From Alphaproteobacteria bacterium (GTDB lineage: Bacteria; Pseudomonadota; Alphaproteobacteria; UBA8366), in contig JAOTYV010000060.1 of assembly GCA_029861675.1 (NCBI GenBank), positions 1 to 19,232 on the forward strand: a DNA stretch of 19,232 bases, given 5' to 3'. Positions 9,338-16,383 of this stretch are shown piece after piece. How positions within the stretch are numbered: position 1 is the first letter of the stretch; every line of letters begins with the position of its first letter. The notes beneath the pieces are model-generated. The model searched no databases. It worked only from the letters and a program-made list of their open reading frames with translations, and was not told where the DNA came from. The translations under genes and the position numbers were made by a program.

Positions 9338-10030
9338 GTGGTGACGACATTCGTGCTTTTGCATGGCGCCTATCAGGGCGGCTGGATCTGGAAACTGGTT
9401 GCCGCGCGTCTGCGGGATCAGGGCCACCTGGTGTTTGCGCCGACGCTGGACGGCTGCGGCGAGCGGGCCGCGCAGCTTCGGCCCGGCATCACCACCGAAA
9501 CGCAGGCGGAAGAGGTCGCGGGTTTCCTATGGTCGGAGGATTTGCGCGACGTGGTACTGGTCGGCGCGTCCGCCGGCGGCATGGTCATGGCGAAGACGGC
9601 GGAACTGGCGCGCGAGCGGATCACGCGTCTCGTCTTCGCCGATGCGCTGGCGCTGATGCATGGCGAGAAGATTCGCGACATCGTGCGCGGGCCGGCGACG
9701 ATTGAAACCGATGTGGCGAACGGCCCGACCCGGGAGGAGCGGCTGGAGCGGTTTATCGCCGACCTCGACCCCGAGCTCGCAGGATGGGCGGCCGACCGGT
9801 CCACGCTGCACCCCATCGGGGTCTTCGAACAGCCCGTCGTGTTCGAGGATTTCTGGGATCAGGACTGGGACACCACGGTCGTCTTCTGCCGCCGGGCGGA
9901 AAACCCCGGCGAGGCGCATCAGCGGCGCACTGCCGAAAAGCTCAATGCACAGTGGCACGAACTCGATACCGGCCACTTCCCGATGCTCAGCATGCCCGAC
10001 GTCCTGACGAGGATTATTGTCGACGGGTAG
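9338..10030 (+). CDS. Alpha/beta hydrolase family protein (esterase-like)
   Basis: A 230-residue alpha/beta hydrolase. The oxyanion-hole motif LLHGAYQGGW (about 7-16) is followed by the nucleophile elbow LVGASAGG with S78 and a C-terminal DTGHFPML with H213 as the catalytic His. The short, lidless architecture and LLHGA start resemble plant methyl-salicylate-esterase (SABP2)-like bacterial hydrolases; the true ester substrate is unknown. Two adjacent GTG codons (9338 and 9341) can start it. GGGAG at 9329-9333 is 4 or 7 nt upstream, so 9341 is equally possible. It follows the DsbA-like gene by 55 nt in the same direction and may be cotranscribed. It converges with the exported-protein gene 23 nt away. 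Confidence 0.9.
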   Translation: MVTTFVLLHGAYQGGWIWKLVAARLRDQGHLVFAPTLDGCGERAAQLRPGITTETQAEEVAGFLWSEDLRDVVLVGASAGGMVMAKTAELARERITRLVFADALALMHGEKIRDIVRGPATIETDVANGPTREERLERFIADLDPELAGWAADRSTLHPIGVFEQPVVFEDFWDQDWDTTVVFCRRAENPGEAHQRRTAEKLNAQWHELDTGHFPMLSMPDVLTRIIVDG

Positions 10031-10053
10031 CCAGCATTTTCGGCGCGACGCGG

Positions 10054-10863
10054 TTAGCTCCGGGGCGCGCTTTTGAGTGTGGCGCGGTAGTCCATGAACA
10101 CTTCCTCGAGCATCGCATCGTGGTTCACGCCGAGACAGCCGCGATAGCTGAACAAGGGCTCCTCGTCGATGAAGGTCGTGCCGACGTCCTGGCAGTGGCC
10201 GGCGGCTTCCTGCACCAGGTTGCGGGCGCGTTTGGGCAGCCTTGCGTCCAGCAAATGTGTTTCGGCCATGGTGAGCTCCGCCCGCGTCGGCGCGCGGTCC
10301 CGCGGCAACGAATTGATCGCGCGCAGAATCACGCCGACTGCCTGCGACCGGTCGGTGTGCTGACGGAAAACCTTGGCGGCGATGGTCCGCAGTGTGGTTC
10401 GGGCCAGGGCAGCGTCGGCGTCCCGCTGCGGTTCGGTGTCGCCGTCCTCGGGTCGCGGCATAAAGAGGACGTTGCCTTTGAGGCGCAGGGCCGGGCGGGT
10501 AAGGCTGCCATGCGCCAAAATTACACGGGGGATCGAGATGCGAACCGCCGTATGGCCGCGCGCCGCAACGATGCGTAGGCGACCGGCGAATGGAATTTGA
10601 ACCGGCTGGCCGTTCCGTCCCGTGGCGACCAGCGCGAGTGCTTTCGGATCGAGCAGCGTATACGGCGTGCCGCGCTCAGGATCGGACCGATCGGGTTGCA
10701 GACAGATCGTGCCGATTTCCGCCTCGCAGTGGCGCGAGTCGCAGCGCATCGGAATCGCGTTTCCGGCCTCGACGGCAAGCAGGATTTGCGGTGCGGCCGC
10801 CGCGGGCAGGCCGAATGTCACGGCGGCAATGAGAGGGAGCAAGCATCGGAGAAATTGGCGCAT
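10054..10863 (-). CDS. Exported protein of unknown function
   Basis: I do not recognise this 269-residue protein. The N-terminus is a clear Sec signal peptide: MRQF, a hydrophobic stretch, and a likely cleavage after PAAAA near residue 24. The mature protein begins with a beta-rich part carrying three Cys (MRCDSRHCEAEIGTICLQ, about 38-55), then a helical second half with Cys in GHCQDV and YRGCLGV, which suggests periplasmic disulfides. ATG 10863 was chosen because GGAGAG lies 7 nt upstream and the signal peptide starts there; an upstream extension to 10932 would bury the signal. It lies 132 nt downstream of the tandem rhodanese on the same strand and may be read from its own promoter. Confidence 0.75.
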   Translation of the reverse strand: MRQFLRCLLPLIAAVTFGLPAAAAPQILLAVEAGNAIPMRCDSRHCEAEIGTICLQPDRSDPERGTPYTLLDPKALALVATGRNGQPVQIPFAGRLRIVAARGHTAVRISIPRVILAHGSLTRPALRLKGNVLFMPRPEDGDTEPQRDADAALARTTLRTIAAKVFRQHTDRSQAVGVILRAINSLPRDRAPTRAELTMAETHLLDARLPKRARNLVQEAAGHCQDVGTTFIDEEPLFSYRGCLGVNHDAMLEEVFMDYRATLKSAPRS

Positions 10864-10995
10864 TGTCGTCTCTCCATCCCCGGCGACCGGCACCAGCACA
10901 GCCGATGCACCGACGATTGTTCTTACCCGCACAGTGCTAGCATATCGCCGAGCAGACCTTCCAGGCTTTCGATCGGCCTGATCGGCTCGCTTGAT

Positions 10996-11859
10996 CTATG
11001 TCGAAGGATCGGAGTCCGAACCCGCGGGCGGCGTCCAGATCGGGAGCCCGTCGCGGTTGCCCCACTCCTGCCAGGAACCGACATAATTTCTCAGCCGCGG
11101 ATACCCGAGCAGCCGAAGCGCCAGATAGCCATGGGCCGATCGATAGCCGGTGTTGCAATACAACGTGATCTCCTTATCGGGCGTGGCGCCCAAGGCGTCG
11201 AAGCCCGACCGCAACGCGCCGGCGGGTTTCATACAGCCGCTGTCGTGGTCGTATAACTCCACCCAATCGCGATGCTTGGCGCCGGGAATTGCACCGCCGC
11301 GGCGCGCCCGACGATCGGTGCCCTCGAATTCTTCGCGGCTGCGCGTGTCGATAATGACGTGGTCCGGATCATCGATGGCGGCCGTGACATCGAGATGGCT
11401 TGCCACCCTGTCCGGGACGGTGTCGACGGCAAACTTGGCCGGCTTTGGCGGATCGCCCGCGGTTTCCAGCGGGAGGCCGGCCTCGGTCCACGCCGCGACG
11501 CCGCCATCCAGCACATGGACATCCCCGTGGCCGAGATATTCGGCAAACCAGAATCCGCGCGCGGCGCACATGTCGGTAAAGCCTCCGTAAAAGACAATCG
11601 TGTCCGTGTTTTGCACGCCGCGCCACCCCAACAGGTTGGCCCACATGCGCGTGAAGGACGCCAGCGGCGCCGGGTCGGTATCGTCGGTATTGACGAAATA
11701 TAGATCGAAGTGCCGCGCGCCGGGGATGTGGCCTTTTGCGAACAACTCGGCGGCGCGCGTATCGATGATCGCGAGACCGGGTTGTTCCATTCGCTGTCGC
11801 AAGGTGTCGGGCGACCACAACAGATCGGGGTTGGCGTAGCCGCGGTCGGTAATGTCCAT
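10996..11859 (-). CDS. Tandem-domain sulfurtransferase (rhodanese/3-mercaptopyruvate sulfurtransferase type)
   Basis: A 287-residue protein with two rhodanese domains. The N-terminal domain (about 10-135: AIIDTRAAELFAKGHIPGA, then HVLDGGVAAW) has no Cys at the loop start (FYGGFTDM) and is the usual inactive domain. The C-terminal domain (about 155-275: HVIIDTRSREEFEG) has the active loop C235-NTGYRS, followed by NYVGSWQEWGNRDGLPI, as in thiosulfate/mercaptopyruvate sulfurtransferases. It transfers sulfane sulfur to thiols or cyanide. The CNTGYR loop does not clearly decide between thiosulfate and mercaptopyruvate donors. It starts 44 nt after the stop of the LLM oxidoreductase on the same strand, so the two are probably one operon. 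The SD is weak. Confidence 0.93.
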   Translation of the reverse strand: MDITDRGYANPDLLWSPDTLRQRMEQPGLAIIDTRAAELFAKGHIPGARHFDLYFVNTDDTDPAPLASFTRMWANLLGWRGVQNTDTIVFYGGFTDMCAARGFWFAEYLGHGDVHVLDGGVAAWTEAGLPLETAGDPPKPAKFAVDTVPDRVASHLDVTAAIDDPDHVIIDTRSREEFEGTDRRARRGGAIPGAKHRDWVELYDHDSGCMKPAGALRSGFDALGATPDKEITLYCNTGYRSAHGYLALRLLGYPRLRNYVGSWQEWGNRDGLPIWTPPAGSDSDPST

Positions 11860-11903
11860 TGGCTGTACTCGCTGGTAACGGCCGTCGCGGTGTCCCCGGC
11901 GGT

Positions 11904-13127
11904 TCAGTCCGCGGCGTCGGCGCTGCGGATGGTGTCGAGTTGAACCGAATTTTTACTGTACCGCGATTTGTAGGGCGAGGTGTCGATCTCCTCGAGCTCG
12001 ATTTCACCGGCCAGGACCTTTTGCTTCCATTCCTGATGCTCCGGCTCCATGGCCTGGAATTCCGGCATGACCTCCTTGGCGAACAGCTCCAGGCTTTCGC
12101 AGATATGCTCGTGGGTGTTCTTGCCCGCTTGATTCAGCAGGATGATCTGGTCGACATTCGAGCTTGCGTATTTGCGCAGCCGTTTGCGGATCGTTTCCGG
12201 CGAGCCGATCAGCCCGCCTGACAGGGCGCGCTCGAGCGCCTCGGGGTTTTCGGCCTTCCAGCGCTCATATTCCGCCCACAGGTCGATGGTGCCCGGCGGC
12301 GGCCGGTCGCGCTTCTCGCCGATGCGGTCCGCGCTGTAGAATTTGAGGGCGAACTGGAAGAACGGGATGCCGATGGCGCGGCGGCGCGCCTCCTCGTCGG
12401 TTTCAGCGCACATGAAATAGCTGACCAGGGCCATGTTCGGGTTGGTCTGGTACTCCGTCAGCTTCTCCATGCGCTTGGTGAAGGAATTGTAATAGCAATG
12501 CACCCAGGCATGGGCCGCGTCGCCGCTGATGAACTGGAATCCCAGCGCGCCGATGCCGCGCCGGCCCGCCATTTCGATGGTGTCGAGTTGCGAACACGCG
12601 ACCCAAAGCGGCGGATGCGGTTTCTGCACCGGCTTCGGCAGCACGTTGCGCAGCGGAAAGTCGAAATAGTCGCCGTGGTATTCGCAGCCGCCATCCTTGA
12701 ACATGGGCATGATCGCCCGGACCGCGTCTTCCCAGACCGCGCGCTTGGTCTCGAGCGGCCGGTCGAAGGGGCCGAGCTCGGTGATGCTGCCGCCTTCGCC
12801 CATGCCGAATTCGACGCGGCCGCCGCTCAACAGGTCGAGGGACGCCACCCGTTCGGCGACCCGCGCCGGGTGATTGGTGGTCAACTGAATGATGCCGTGG
12901 CCCAGGCGGATGTTCTTGGTCCGCTGGCTGGCGGCGCCGAGAAAAACCTCCGGCGACGCGCAATGCGAATACTCTTCCAGGAAATGATGCTCGACTTCCC
13001 AGGCGTAGTCGAAACCGAGCCCGTCGGCCAATTCCATCTGGTCGAGCGCGTTGTTGTACAACCGCTGTTCGGCGCCCGGTTCCCATGGCCGGGGCAGTTG
13101 CAATTCGTAGAAAATCCCGAATTTCAT
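11904..13127 (-). CDS. LLM class flavin-dependent oxidoreductase (bacterial luciferase-like)
   Basis: A 407-residue member of the luciferase-like monooxygenase fold, which uses reduced FMN or F420. It starts KFGIFYELQLPRPW, then LADGLGFDYAWEVEHHFLEEY, IRLGHGIIQLTTNHPARVAERVASLD, GRVEFGMGEGG, and KPHPPLWVACSQ, all diagnostic of the family. Near the C-terminus GSPETIRKRLRKY binds the flavin phosphate side of the barrel in relatives. ATG 13127 starts the first barrel strand; an open frame extends far upstream across the divergent gene but is antisense there. Such enzymes oxidise or monooxygenate small organics; the substrate is unknown. It is divergent from another LLM gene and upstream of a sulfurtransferase, so a role in organosulfur metabolism is possible but not shown. 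Confidence 0.92.
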   Translation of the reverse strand: MKFGIFYELQLPRPWEPGAEQRLYNNALDQMELADGLGFDYAWEVEHHFLEEYSHCASPEVFLGAASQRTKNIRLGHGIIQLTTNHPARVAERVASLDLLSGGRVEFGMGEGGSITELGPFDRPLETKRAVWEDAVRAIMPMFKDGGCEYHGDYFDFPLRNVLPKPVQKPHPPLWVACSQLDTIEMAGRRGIGALGFQFISGDAAHAWVHCYYNSFTKRMEKLTEYQTNPNMALVSYFMCAETDEEARRRAIGIPFFQFALKFYSADRIGEKRDRPPPGTIDLWAEYERWKAENPEALERALSGGLIGSPETIRKRLRKYASSNVDQIILLNQAGKNTHEHICESLELFAKEVMPEFQAMEPEHQEWKQKVLAGEIELEEIDTSPYKSRYSKNSVQLDTIRSADAAD

Positions 13128-13212
13128 TTTCGCAAGCCCGTTGATGTTCCGAATTACGAACAAGCGTAGCGCAGCGGATGCGGCATGGCGAATCCGTGCC
13201 GGTGGCGGGTAT

Positions 13213-13241
13213 TTGGCGTCAACCCTTCGGACTGGTAGCGT
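13213..13241 (+). promoter_or_regulatory. Possible promoter of the second LLM oxidoreductase gene
   Basis: TTGGCG (13213-13218) and TAGCGT (13236-13241) are 17 nt apart, and the -10 is preceded by TGG (extended -10). The hexamers match the consensus at four and three positions. The start would be near 13248, 27 nt before the GTG at 13275. The SD GGAAGGAA lies between. Confidence 0.35.
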
Positions 13242-13274
13242 GTTGCGGAAACCCAGCAGGGAAGGAACCACCCG

Positions 13275-14312
13275 GTGAAGTTCGGCTTGTTCGGCGGTGC
13301 GACGGCAAAAGCGGGCGGACACGGCGCGCCGGGTGGCGGCGAGCGGCTCGGCTTTTCTCAATCCGACGATAGTCACGGTTATCGGCAACTGATCGACGGC
13401 GTCGTGGAGGCGGAGCGCCTCGGCTTCCACAGCATCTTTCTCGTCGAGCATCATTTTACGGGCAGTGCCCAGATTTCCGCCTCGCTCAACCTGCTCACCT
13501 ACCTTGCCGCGCGAACCGAGACGATCCGGCTCGGCACCGCCGTCGTCGTCGTGCCGTGGCACAATCCGGTGCTGTTGGCGGAACAGGCGGCGACCGTGGA
13601 TGTGCTGTCGAACGGTCGGCTCGACTTCGGCGTCGGCAAGGGCTACCGGCCGAACGAGTTCGAGCGGTTCTGTATTCCACTGGAAGAGGCGACCGAGCGC
13701 TTCGAGGAATCGATGCGCCTGATCCGGCAATCGCTGATCTCCGACGAGCGCTTTTCGCACCACAGCGCGCGCTGGAATTTCGAGGATATCATCGTCGAGC
13801 CGCCGCCGGTGCAGCGCCCGCATCCGCCGCTGTGGCTTGCCGCGGGCCGGCCGGAGTCGCTGCGCAAGGCGGCCGAAGACGGCTATTCGCTGTTGCTCGA
13901 TCAGTTCGCCACCCTCGACCTGTCGCTGGAACGAATTCGGATCTACCGCGAGGCGGTCGAAGCGGCGGGCCGTCCCTTCGATCCGATGGCCGTCGCTCTG
14001 GCGCGCGGCATCGTCATCGTCCGGAACGACGCGGAACGCGAAGCTGCGATCGAGCGCCGCATGCAGGCGTTGGACCGGATGAACGCGCTGGCGACATCCG
14101 CGGACCGCGGTTACGTCTCCAGCATGGCGTCCGATCCCAACCTCCGGGAGGCGGCGGAAAACGGCACCCTGATAGGGACGCCGGAAGAGATCATCGCAAT
14201 GATCCGGCGTCTGCGCGACGGCGGGGTCGCCTATATCCTGTTATCGGGCGCCTTCAGGACGCCGGGGCTGATGCAGGATTTCGCCGAGGAGATCATGCCC
14301 GCTTTCGCCTGA
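13275..14312 (+). CDS. LLM class flavin-dependent oxidoreductase
   Basis: A 345-residue luciferase-like flavin enzyme. After KFGLFGG there is a short glycine-rich insertion, then GVVEAERLGFHSIFLVEHHFTG, IRLGTAVVVVPWHNPVLLAEQAATVDVLSNGRLDFGVGKGYR, RPHPPLWLAAGRPES and a C-terminal GTPEEIIAMIRRL, all characteristic of the family. GTG 13275 is supported by GGAAGGAA about 9 nt upstream and by KFGLF beginning the first strand. It shares the family but little close sequence with its divergent neighbour, so the pair is not a recent duplication. A monooxygenase acting with a partner flavin reductase is likely; no reductase is in the window. The 3' end converges on the four-domain rhodanese. Confidence 0.92.
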   Translation: MKFGLFGGATAKAGGHGAPGGGERLGFSQSDDSHGYRQLIDGVVEAERLGFHSIFLVEHHFTGSAQISASLNLLTYLAARTETIRLGTAVVVVPWHNPVLLAEQAATVDVLSNGRLDFGVGKGYRPNEFERFCIPLEEATERFEESMRLIRQSLISDERFSHHSARWNFEDIIVEPPPVQRPHPPLWLAAGRPESLRKAAEDGYSLLLDQFATLDLSLERIRIYREAVEAAGRPFDPMAVALARGIVIVRNDAEREAAIERRMQALDRMNALATSADRGYVSSMASDPNLREAAENGTLIGTPEEIIAMIRRLRDGGVAYILLSGAFRTPGLMQDFAEEIMPAFA

Positions 14313-14392
14313 GCGTGTCCCCGATGCGCGGTAACGCTGAATTTCGTCATCTGCAAAGCCGGCCGATGCGTGCGGCGCTATCCGTTGCGGGC

Positions 14393-14412
14393 TGGTATTG
14401 CAAACAATGCCA
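14393..14412 (-). terminator. Hairpin just after the four-domain rhodanese gene, possible terminator
   Basis: GGTATTG (14394-14400) and CAATGCC (14405-14411) pair along 7 bp with one G-U around a CAAA loop, plus an outer T-A pair. It begins 6 nt after the rhodanese TAG in the convergent gap. No U tract follows on either strand, so it may only stabilise the 3' end or act with Rho. Confidence 0.35.
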
Positions 14413-14417
14413 ACCTC

Positions 14418-16025
14418 CTACCGCCATAGCAGGTTGCGGTACGGCACCATACCGCCCTGCTCGATGTCGTCGAGCAATGTCACCTCCCATTCCAGATAGT
14501 CGATGACATTGCGGCGCACCTCGCCCGGTCGTTCGGAGGCGGCAAGCCAGTGGTCGTCGCGCGCCGACGCCAATTCGCCGGCGTCGGTTGAGAGCTCGAA
14601 GCCGGCACCGCGCCACGCCGCGTTGCCGCCGGCGAGAACCGACAAGCCCGCCGGTGCGCCGAGATCGTCCGCCGCGAGCTGGGCCAAAGTACCGGTCTCG
14701 GAGGTGAGCACGGTCGGCTGGTCCTGCGGCCCGTCTGGCGGCCGGTCGCGTAACAGATCGCCGAGCGCGCCGCGCGCGCACCAGACGGCGTCCGGCAGGT
14801 GGCCGGCAAGGTAGGCGTCGGAAATGCCGACATCGATGACGCGCACCGGCAAATCGGCGCGGAGTGCGGCGAGGTCGCGCGGCGTAATTTCCGCCGCCCT
14901 CGGTAGCGCCACGCCTGGCGCGATGTCGGACGCCGGCTCGGGGCCGGTCTGAAAACACCCGCTCTCCAGGCCGCCCAGCAGCACCGCGACTTCGCCCCAG
15001 CCCATCTGCGCAAGCCACAGGGCGGTAACGGTCGCGCGCACCGAATCGTCGTCGACCAACACGATTCGCGCCTTCAGGGTGGCGAAATACCGGTCGGGGC
15101 CCATCACGATCGATCCTTCCGGCGCGTTAGATGACCCGGCGAGATGGCCGGCGGCGAATTCGTCCGCCGTGCGCACGTCGAACACATAGGTGGTGCGCTC
15201 GGGATCGCCGCGCCAGCGCGCCAGTGTTTCGGCGTCGATGCGGGCGATGCCCGCGCGCTCGGCAATGCGCGCCACGCGCTCCCGCGCGCGGTCGATCGCG
15301 GCGGCCGACGGCGGTTCAGGAAAGCGACTGGCGTTCGTTTCGAGGTCGAAGCCGTTAAGCAGCCATCCCCGCGTGCCGTGATGCAGCACGCGCACCTCAT
15401 TGGGGACGCCGGCCGCGACCAGGCTCAGTCCGCCCAGGATGCCGCGTGTCGCGCTCATACAGTTGACGACGACTTTTGTCGACGGGTCCGGCACCAGATC
15501 GTCGAACCAGCGCAGGACGTCGGCCCCGGGCGCGTCGATGCTGCCGGGGATGTTGCCGTTCCGGTACTCGGCGCGGGGCCGGCTGTCGAGCACGATCCAA
15601 TCCTCGTTCGACCGCAGCGCGCGGTCCAGTTCGTCCGGCTTGATGAAATTGGGCCGGCCGTATCGCTTGGCGAACGCGCCGAACCCCTTGGTCGGCACCT
15701 CGATCTCCGGGAACAGCGCCTGTCCCGCCGCCGCCCAGGCCGGTGCGCCGCCGTCGAGCACCGCGACATCTGAGTAGTCGAGCCGCGCGAGCCGTCCGGC
15801 CGCCAGCGCGGCATGACCGCCGCCGCCATCGGTGAGGACGATGCGCGTCGTGCGTCGCGGCACCAGCTTGCGGATCGACAATTCCAGGCGCGACAGCGGT
15901 AGGTTCGCCGCCAGTAACGGGTGGCCCGAACCGAAGGGCACGATCTCGCGGACGTCGAGAAACGCAAGCTCGTGCCGGTCCGCCAGCATACCGACGACGT
16001 CCGGGACGGAGATGATACGGGTCAT
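14418..16025 (-). CDS. Four-domain rhodanese-like protein with a single catalytic Cys
   Basis: A 535-residue protein built of four rhodanese folds: about 5-110 (LAFLDVREI ... VAVLDGGAPAW), 125-230 (WIVLDSRPRAEYRNGNIPGS), 262-360 (TYVFDVRTADEFAAGHLAGS) and 378-480 (VRVIDVGISDAYLAGHLPDA ... SVLAGGNAAW). The catalytic loop position has Cys only in domain 2 (C189-MSATRG). Domain 1 has TDGGGG, domain 3 VDDDSVRA and domain 4 TSETGT. Sulfur transfer can therefore use one site; the others may bind substrate, partner or serve structure. ATG 16025 was chosen because GAGGTGA lies 8 nt upstream. GTG 16037 would overlap the stop of the upstream remnant by 4 nt (GTGA) and add MSLT; both starts are plausible. 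It is cytoplasmic, with no signal peptide. Confidence 0.9.
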   Translation of the reverse strand: MTRIISVPDVVGMLADRHELAFLDVREIVPFGSGHPLLAANLPLSRLELSIRKLVPRRTTRIVLTDGGGGHAALAAGRLARLDYSDVAVLDGGAPAWAAAGQALFPEIEVPTKGFGAFAKRYGRPNFIKPDELDRALRSNEDWIVLDSRPRAEYRNGNIPGSIDAPGADVLRWFDDLVPDPSTKVVVNCMSATRGILGGLSLVAAGVPNEVRVLHHGTRGWLLNGFDLETNASRFPEPPSAAAIDRARERVARIAERAGIARIDAETLARWRGDPERTTYVFDVRTADEFAAGHLAGSSNAPEGSIVMGPDRYFATLKARIVLVDDDSVRATVTALWLAQMGWGEVAVLLGGLESGCFQTGPEPASDIAPGVALPRAAEITPRDLAALRADLPVRVIDVGISDAYLAGHLPDAVWCARGALGDLLRDRPPDGPQDQPTVLTSETGTLAQLAADDLGAPAGLSVLAGGNAAWRGAGFELSTDAGELASARDDHWLAASERPGEVRRNVIDYLEWEVTLLDDIEQGGMVPYRNLLWR

Positions 16026-16033
16026 GGTAAGGC

Positions 16034-16207
16034 TCACCTCATCGCATTATCTCGATTGGCCGCGACGCCGAATTGGTCGGGCTGGCGGCGGACGCGCGAC
16101 GGATCGACCTCGGCAACCGCCACCGCCCCCGCGATTTGCGATCGTGGGTCCAGTGTCACGATCTTGCCTCCGGTCAGGATAAGATCAGCGGTCGCGGTTT
16201 CGATCAT
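16034..16207 (-). pseudogene. N-terminal remnant of an amidohydrolase-family gene (57 codons)
   Basis: ATG 16207 has a good SD (AGGAG, 8 nt upstream). The frame begins MIETATADLILTGGKIVTLD followed by PRSQIAGAVAVA. This is the first beta-sandwich strand pair of YtcJ/imidazolonepropionase-like amidohydrolases, which normally runs 400-550 residues with metal-binding HxH further on. After AVAVA the expected DGRIxAVG is replaced by EVDPSRVRRQPDQFGVAANR, unlike the family, and a TGA follows at 16034. No metal-binding motifs remain. The most likely history is a deletion that removed the body of the gene and fused its start to the region before the rhodanese. It may still be translated and couple translation to the rhodanese. 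A genuine small protein is a less likely alternative. Confidence 0.6.
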
Positions 16208-16250
16208 GGCGGGCGCTCCTGGATAATTCCGCTGGTCCGCAATGGGATCA

Positions 16251-16274
16251 CGCCTTGACCTTTGTCACAAGGCG
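16251..16274. repeat. Inverted repeat (7-bp arms) in the divergent gap, candidate operator
   Basis: CGCCTTG (16251-16257) and CAAGGCG (16268-16274) are perfect inverted arms with a 10-nt spacer (ACCTTTGTCA). A second, overlapping pair TGAC/GTCA (16256-16259 and 16264-16267) lies inside. The site is between the start of the amidohydrolase remnant (minus) and the FAD monooxygenase (plus), where a regulator of either could bind. The rest of 16208-16383 shows no gene. Confidence 0.4.
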
Positions 16275-16383
16275 CGGGTAGCGATGGAGACGGCGGTTGA
16301 TTGCTCGCGAATACCGGAACCTGTAAATCTTATGCTGAAACGATGGACGAATGGATTTCCGGTGATGCAGGGAACTGGACACC

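Noticed and set aside
13146..13161. GTTC-N8-GAAC as a LexA box upstream of the LLM gene
   Set aside because: Alphaproteobacterial LexA sites are direct GTTC-N7-GTTC repeats; this is an inverted arrangement with different spacing and likely chance.
11904..13823. A 639-residue version of the minus-strand LLM gene
   Set aside because: The extra 232 N-terminal residues are antisense to the divergent LLM gene and lack any fold; the family starts at 13127.
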